Shown here: positions 7,108 to 10,643 of the stretch, piece after piece
How the letters are laid out: each line of letters opens with the position of its first letter
Position numbering within the stretch: position 1 is the stretch's first letter
Source: Oxalobacteraceae bacterium
Lineage (GTDB): Bacteria; Pseudomonadota; Gammaproteobacteria; Burkholderiales; Burkholderiaceae_D
DNA: 10,643 nt
Assembly: GCA_947453015.1 (NCBI GenBank)
Contig: CANGFL010000018.1
Coordinates: 1-10,643, forward strand
Direction of reading: 5' to 3'
The notes under the pieces: generated by a model
What the model saw: the letters and a program-made list of their open reading frames with translations, nothing else
Databases searched by the model: none
What the model was told of the DNA's origin: nothing
Program-made: the position numbers and the translations under genes

Positions 7108-8043
7108 TCACGTTTCACGCAGCCATAAAAGATACGTCGCTGAACCACTGCGCTCGACTAAACCCTGAACCTGCAATGCTGCCTGTTGAAGCGTGATATG
7201 ACCGTTGATGAGAAAGTAATGCGTCGCCACAGAAAGCAACGCGGGATCAGGGTCGGGGGCGGCTGGCAGATACGTCGCCACGTCATGCAAATCACGAAAA
7301 CTCGCTGTCCGTCGATGAGCCACTAACGCACTGATATCTGAATTTGAAAGCTGCGGTAGTCGCGCAGCTAATACTTCAGCACTTGCCGTGTTGATGTTTA
7401 CGGGCGTGGATCGCGGCAGAAATACAATGTGATTGCGCAAAGCAGCGATGACGAGTGGCGTATACCCCGGCACCGATAACAAATCATCGATGTGAATAAA
7501 CGCTATTGGCCTCGGAGTACCTGGTTGCGAATCACTATGGCTTTGGGTTAGTGCAATTTGCTGTGCGGCTGCTTTTGCGAGACTCGTATCTTGATGCAAG
7601 GCGCCCAAGAGTTTTTCAAACGCGGCGACATCAACGGGATTAATCACACCGTGACTAGCTAGCGTGGATAAATTTAAGCACGCTTGAGCATCTTGAATTG
7701 AACCCGACAGTAGCGCGCTAGCGACATCCGAACCCATTGCGTCGGACGTTACATAATTATCCAGGCGCGTATCAGCTAAGGGCACAGCCCAAGGCTCAGT
7801 CAAATCATCTACGCTAGAAAATTTTCCATCTTCTCGCAAAATTAATCGCGCCCAATCCAGCGCGCCGCGTAATATCCATTGCTTTTGTAATTGCAAGCGC
7901 TGATTCTCAATCGAACGAACTTGCACTTGCTGATGCCAAAACAAACTCGTCACCACTCCAATCGCCAGCGTTGTTAGCAGCAACGCGGTGATGATGGCGA
8001 CGCCTTCTTGCTTTGTTTGCCGTAATTGATTAATGCGCTTCAC
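7108..8043 (-). CDS. gspK: Type II secretion minor pseudopilin GspK
   Basis: GspK is the largest minor pseudopilin and sits at the pseudopilus tip in complex with GspI and GspJ. The 311-residue product has a short leader ending QEG, then VAIITALLLTTLAIGVVTSLFW. As is normal for GspK, the mature protein lacks the Glu at position 5 found in other pilins. Family blocks follow: GSIQDAQACLNLSTL (about 114-128), INPVDVAAFEKLLGAL, DDLLSVPGY, the helix-hairpin segment VNINTASAEVLAARLP (about 218-233), and a C-terminal strand with YLLWLRE. The start is GTG and overlaps the gspJ stop by four bases (GTGA), implying translational coupling. Confidence 0.96.
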   Translation of the reverse strand: MKRINQLRQTKQEGVAIITALLLTTLAIGVVTSLFWHQQVQVRSIENQRLQLQKQWILRGALDWARLILREDGKFSSVDDLTEPWAVPLADTRLDNYVTSDAMGSDVASALLSGSIQDAQACLNLSTLASHGVINPVDVAAFEKLLGALHQDTSLAKAAAQQIALTQSHSDSQPGTPRPIAFIHIDDLLSVPGYTPLVIAALRNHIVFLPRSTPVNINTASAEVLAARLPQLSNSDISALVAHRRTASFRDLHDVATYLPAAPDPDPALLSVATHYFLINGHITLQQAALQVQGLVERSGSATYLLWLRET

Positions 8044-8750
8044 GTAGTACCCAACAAAAATATTTTTGTCAGTGGTGCAGCTCTATCAGATAACTGCAAG
8101 GACATTTCCACACCGCGCCATACCAATTGGGTTGATGTGGTGCCGGTTTGTGAATTCGCTAATGCGCCATGCGAAACCAGTCCTTGCGATGCTGTTTCCC
8201 ACGCGCGCCAACCCCGACCATCACTCGCCCAAACACGAAACGATAATCCCGTCACACCGGTAAGCAAATTCACCGCCGACTCACTCCCGTTGAGTGCTTG
8301 CTGCCAGCCCGCTTCGAGGGGCGATAAATCGCGCGTAGGCGGCAAAGCCGAACGCGACAACACGCCTTGATGTAAACGCCAGATCACGATTTGCAAAGTA
8401 CTAGGTTGAGCTTCCAGCTGTACTCTGCGCGTTAGCACGAATTGACTGTTTTCAATCAATAACGGAGCATGCCCGTCGAGTAGATCGGCATCCACTGCAT
8501 TGGCACAATCGATTTGCCACTGTGCCAAGGTCAATTGCAAGCTGCGCGCTTGTTCAAGCTCGTGATTCAAACTTTCGCGAGTACGAGTGAGGCTATCTAA
8601 ACCACGCCATGCCATTACAGCGATAAACGCAAGCACACCAATAGCGACCAGCAATTCGATCAAGGTCAGACCGCGTTGACCAAGGCTATGCCTATCCACG
8701 ACTACAGGCCGCTTTATCGATGGCGATCCGCGGCGATAGTTACAATGCAT
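8040..8750 (-). CDS. gspJ: Type II secretion minor pseudopilin GspJ
   Basis: GspJ is a tip pseudopilin that forms the initiating complex with GspI and GspK. The 236-residue product carries the prepilin site QRG/LTLIELLVAIGVLAFIAV, with cleavage after G27 and Glu at mature position 5. The periplasmic domain contains LTGVTGLSFRVWASDGRGW and ends with VEMSLQLSD. The ATG at 8750 overlaps gspI by 11 bases and gives a 27-residue leader, longer than the usual 6-10. A downstream in-frame GTG (codon 18) would give a leader of about 10 residues, so the true start is uncertain. No clear ribosome binding site precedes either. Confidence 0.94.
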   Translation of the reverse strand: MHCNYRRGSPSIKRPVVVDRHSLGQRGLTLIELLVAIGVLAFIAVMAWRGLDSLTRTRESLNHELEQARSLQLTLAQWQIDCANAVDADLLDGHAPLLIENSQFVLTRRVQLEAQPSTLQIVIWRLHQGVLSRSALPPTRDLSPLEAGWQQALNGSESAVNLLTGVTGLSFRVWASDGRGWRAWETASQGLVSHGALANSQTGTTSTQLVWRGVEMSLQLSDRAAPLTKIFLLGTT

Positions 8751-9198
8751 TCGGCACGATCTGAGAAAGAGTGATTAGTTTGCGACTCGTATCACGATCA
8801 TCAATCACCGCCACTTCGACCCGACGAAATGAAGGATTCGGCGTTGAATAAATCGTTTCTTGACACCGAAGCACCAATTCAGCCTGAGGGCAATCAAAAC
8901 TGCGGGTACCTAATGGCGGCCATTCTTGCGCTAAGCGAATTTGCGACAGTCGATTTTCTGCTGACCAAGTTGCCATCATCGAAGCACGTAAATCGCTACT
9001 GTTTTGAGTGAGGCTAGAAATAGCTCGCAAGCTTGCTGCAAACGCAGTGCCAATAATAACCAGCGCTACCAGCACCTCTAGCAAGGTAAACCCATCATCA
9101 TGCAAACGCACAGGTATGCGTACATGTTGCGAATACATCGATTGCATACGCACCGATTGCGCACTCGGCGATGACATTGATGGTAAAAACTTACTCAT
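8740..9198 (-). CDS. gspI: Type II secretion minor pseudopilin GspI
   Basis: GspI starts the tip complex with GspJ and GspK. The product (152 residues) has the prepilin site DDG/FTLLEVLVALVIIGTAFAASLRAIS, with cleavage after G36 and Glu at mature position 5. After it come WSAENRLSQIRLAQEWPPLG, very characteristic of GspI, and a C-terminal strand RRVEVAVID. The ATG at 9198 overlaps the gspH stop by four bases (ATGA), which supports it. It leaves a 36-residue leader rich in Met, Ser and Arg, far longer than typical. In-frame Met codons 8, 18 and 21 are alternative starts, and the 116-residue mature protein is the same with all of them. Confidence 0.94.
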   Translation of the reverse strand: MSKFLPSMSSPSAQSVRMQSMYSQHVRIPVRLHDDGFTLLEVLVALVIIGTAFAASLRAISSLTQNSSDLRASMMATWSAENRLSQIRLAQEWPPLGTRSFDCPQAELVLRCQETIYSTPNPSFRRVEVAVIDDRDTSRKLITLSQIVPNAL

Positions 9199-9710
9199 TT
9201 CACTTCAAAATTTCCTAAGCCATCCGCCGATACCGAAGCACTCTGACCACTCAGAGAAAGTGTCAGTACAAAGGGCTGGTTAACCGGCTCACGACCAAAC
9301 AAAATCGTCATTGGCATCTGCGGGCTCGTTGCTGGAGTAAGCGTTAGTGATAACGGAGCGTGTGCAAATTCGCGTTCACGCCAAACCGGATCATTTTTCA
9401 TCAATTCCCAACCGCTACTTTGTCGTATCAAAAATCGATAGCGGTACTCATCAAGCTCAAGACTTATAGGACGATCGCGCACAATTGCTTCATCGCGTGC
9501 CATCTGCAACAAAAGTGCAATACGACGCGCTTCCTGTCGTAACCATTCCCGCTCGCCCACGGTGGAATTTAACGTCACCACTCCCAGCATAATTCCGGAA
9601 ATGACTAATACCACCAACAATTCAAGCAAAGTAAAACCCGGGCAGCGCCTACAACAGCGAATGTCCGGGTGGAATGGCTTACGCGAGAATTTAGTTAGTC
9701 CAGGAACCAA
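9195..9710 (-). CDS. gspH: Type II secretion minor pseudopilin GspH
   Basis: GspH is a minor pseudopilin placed between the tip complex and the GspG shaft. The 171-residue product shows the prepilin site CPG/FTLLELLVVLVISGIMLGVV (cleavage after G25, Glu at mature position 5). It is followed by REWLRQEARRIALLLQMARDEAIVRDRPISLEL, the typical GspH helix and first strand, and a final strand FVLTLSLSGQSASVSADGLGNFEVK. No ATG or GTG start exists upstream of the cleavage site in this frame: a TGA closes the frame just before, and TTG at 9710 is the best start, lying 20 bases inside gspG. The leader contains three Cys (CCRRC). The stop overlaps the gspI start by four bases. Function is certain; the start is not. 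Confidence 0.92.
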   Translation of the reverse strand: MVPGLTKFSRKPFHPDIRCCRRCPGFTLLELLVVLVISGIMLGVVTLNSTVGEREWLRQEARRIALLLQMARDEAIVRDRPISLELDEYRYRFLIRQSSGWELMKNDPVWREREFAHAPLSLTLTPATSPQMPMTILFGREPVNQPFVLTLSLSGQSASVSADGLGNFEVK

Positions 9711-10149
9711 TATCAGCGTTCATCTCGACTCCCCCGGGAGTGCCGTCTGCACCGTAGGACATCACATCTACTTCGCCATGCGTTCCTGGCATTTGATATT
9801 GATAAGCGAGACCCCATGGATCCAGTTTTAGCCTATCGATATAACCGCCTGTTTTCCAATTCGGTGGAATAGGTGCCAATGTTGGCTTGGTAATGAGTGC
9901 CTGCAATCCTTGCTCATTACTTGGATAACGTTGATTATCCAAGCGATAAAGTTTCAGTGCCTGCACAAAAGTATCGATGTCTTGCCTTGCTGCCAGCACA
10001 CGCGCATCATCTGTACGACCCATCAATCGCGGCACAACAAGTGCTGCTAACACACCCATGATGACCACCACCACCATCAACTCCACTAGCGTAAAACCAT
10101 GACGCAAGCGTGAATTTTTTTGTTGCAAAATCATTTGTCGAATAGTCAT
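9691..10149 (-). CDS. gspG: Type II secretion major pseudopilin GspG
   Basis: GspG is the main subunit of the periplasmic pseudopilus. The 152-residue precursor has the prepilin peptidase site RHG/FTLVELMVVVVIMGVLAALVVP (cleavage after G18, Glu at mature position 5), giving a 134-residue mature protein of normal length. The hallmark C-terminal part is present: LYRLDNQRYPSNEQGLQALITKP, LDPWG (108-113), and SYGADG...ADIGSW (131-150), whose Asp residues form the family's calcium site. It is the first T2SS gene in the direction of transcription. The ATG at 10149 has no visible ribosome binding site; a second in-frame ATG at 10134 also lacks one. TATGAT at 10163-10168 resembles a -10 box but would leave a 5' leader of only about 7 bases. 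Confidence 0.98.
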   Translation of the reverse strand: MTIRQMILQQKNSRLRHGFTLVELMVVVVIMGVLAALVVPRLMGRTDDARVLAARQDIDTFVQALKLYRLDNQRYPSNEQGLQALITKPTLAPIPPNWKTGGYIDRLKLDPWGLAYQYQMPGTHGEVDVMSYGADGTPGGVEMNADIGSWTN

Positions 10150-10279
10150 TAGTGATCAATCAATCATAGGTTGCGAAGAGTGTATGACTGCAATCCTACG
10201 AAAAAGTGCCCGCCGACACTGAATGAATAGCAGGAAGAAACCTATCTAATTTGATTATGCGGCTCAGAAGAAATGAGAG

Positions 10280-10325
10280 CACGATCTTCATCAAGACAAA
10301 CGCATTCTATTTGATGAAGATCGTG
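10280..10325. repeat. Perfect 15-bp inverted repeat
   Basis: CACGATCTTCATCAA (10280-10294) and TTGATGAAGATCGTG (10311-10325) are exact reverse complements with a 16-base spacer. No T-run follows on either strand, so a simple terminator is unlikely. It could be a hairpin in the 5' leader of the T2SS transcript, a regulator site, or the remains of a small mobile repeat. Confidence 0.85.
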
Positions 10326-10358
10326 AAATGAGATGGGAAGAAATGAAACGTGCGGAAA

Positions 10359-10377
10359 GCTGACCCATAAGATCAGC
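10359..10377 (-). terminator. Weak terminator-like hairpin downstream of the right-edge gene
   Basis: On the minus strand GCTGATC-TTATG-GGTCAGC forms a 7-bp stem (one G-U pair) with a 5-base loop, followed by TTT. G-U and A-U pairs can extend the stem outward. The plus-strand form has a C-A mismatch, so the minus-strand transcript is favoured. It lies about 75 bases after the stop of the right-edge reading frame. The short U-tract makes it a weak candidate. Confidence 0.35.
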
Positions 10378-10450
10378 CCTTGCCCACTTGCTGCATTAAA
10401 ATGTTCTTTGCGAACGTACCTCGCCGGTGTGCAGTAAGTGAGATGATCAA

Positions 10451-10643
10451 CTAATTAGTTTTTGAATCTTTCGCTAGCGCCGTCGTACTGGCAATCACGA
10501 GAAATTCATCGATGGCTTTTCTAGTAGCTTCCTTAGTTTCTCCGCTCCTTAAATACGAAACAATGATTTGTTTATCCAGAATTTTAATGACATCAACAGG
10601 AATATCGACTGTAGAAATAAGAGGGTGTTTTTTAACGTACTTT
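10451..10643 (-). CDS. Unrecognised protein, C-terminal fragment (partial at the right edge)
   Basis: An open minus-strand frame enters from the right edge and ends at TAG (10451-10453) after 63 visible residues. The visible part begins KYVKKHPLISTVDIPVDVI and ends FLVIASTTALAKDSKTN. It is rich in Lys, Glu, Ile and Val and looks like mixed strand and helix, with no membrane span or Cys. I do not recognise a family. The stretch appears AT-richer than the gsp genes. It is probably the gene upstream of the T2SS operon in the same orientation, separated from it by about 300 bases and a weak hairpin. A short plus-strand frame over the same bases is also open, but its composition is less protein-like. 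Confidence 0.55.
   Translation of the reverse strand, partial: KYVKKHPLISTVDIPVDVIKILDKQIIVSYLRSGETKEATRKAIDEFLVIASTTALAKDSKTN

Larger units (their letters stand above)
10150..10450. other. Intergenic region upstream of the T2SS operon
   Basis: About 300 bases with no convincing gene. It should hold the operon promoter for gspG. The only -10-like box I can point to is TATGAT (minus, 10163-10168), with TTGCAG at 10188-10193, a poor -35 match at 19-base spacing. The region also contains a perfect 15-bp inverted repeat (10280-10325), flanked on both sides by GAAATGAGA, and a terminator-like hairpin (10359-10377). Short open stretches (for example 25 codons on the minus strand) have no coding character. 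Confidence 0.6.

Noticed and set aside
10280..10325. Reading the 15-bp inverted repeat as a Rho-independent terminator
   Set aside because: The stem is AT-rich with a 16-base loop and is not followed by a T-run on either strand.
10512..10643. Plus-strand open frame starting ATGGCTTTTCTAGTAGCT
   Set aside because: It overlaps the more protein-like minus-strand frame, has low charge and no ribosome binding site; treated as the shadow of that frame.
1..10643. A hidden defence system, prophage, CRISPR array, tRNA or insertion sequence
   Set aside because: All space from 1 to 10149 is taken by recognisable gsp genes with short gaps, and the remaining ~500 bases show no array, transposase, integrase or tRNA-like fold.

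Overview
The window is almost entirely one minus-strand gene cluster for a type II secretion system (T2SS, general secretory pathway). The set of Gsp proteins and their sequence style point to a gammaproteobacterium of intermediate GC content. That assignment rests on gene content and motifs only; no species-level marker is present.

Layout, read in the direction of transcription (right to left). At the right edge (10451-10643) is the C-terminal end of an unrelated, unrecognised protein. A gap of about 300 bases follows (10150-10450), with a weak terminator-like hairpin and a perfect 15-bp inverted repeat. Then come gspG (9691-10149), gspH (9195-9710), gspI (8740-9198), gspJ (8040-8750), gspK (7108-8043), gspL (5762-7060), gspM (5280-5765), gspN (4474-5283), gspD (2196-4451), gspE (636-2069) and the first 210 codons of gspF, which leaves the window at the left edge. 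Most junctions overlap: 20, 4, 11, 4, 4 and 4 bases for G/H, H/I, I/J, J/K, L/M and M/N. The exceptions are K/L (47-base gap), N/D (22), E/F (4) and above all D/E (126). This reads as one operon, possibly with a second internal start of transcription before gspE.

How the parts work together. GspG is the major pseudopilin and GspH, I, J and K are the minor, tip-forming pseudopilins. GspE is the cytoplasmic hexameric ATPase, GspL and GspM couple it to the inner membrane, and GspF is the polytopic membrane core. GspD is the outer-membrane secretin channel. GspN is a single-span inner-membrane accessory protein. GspC, the pilotin GspS and the prepilin peptidase GspO are not in the window.

The order G-H-I-J-K-L-M-N-D-E-F is a circular rearrangement of the textbook C-D-E-F-G... 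order. Its M-N-D stretch resembles the xps cluster of Xanthomonas. I found no defence system, mobile element, CRISPR array, tRNA or rRNA. The observations most worth a second look are a Fur-like inverted repeat over a candidate promoter before gspE, the 15-bp inverted repeat upstream of gspG, the non-ATG start of gspH inside gspG, the shortened zinc-binding loop of GspE, and unusually long pseudopilin leaders.
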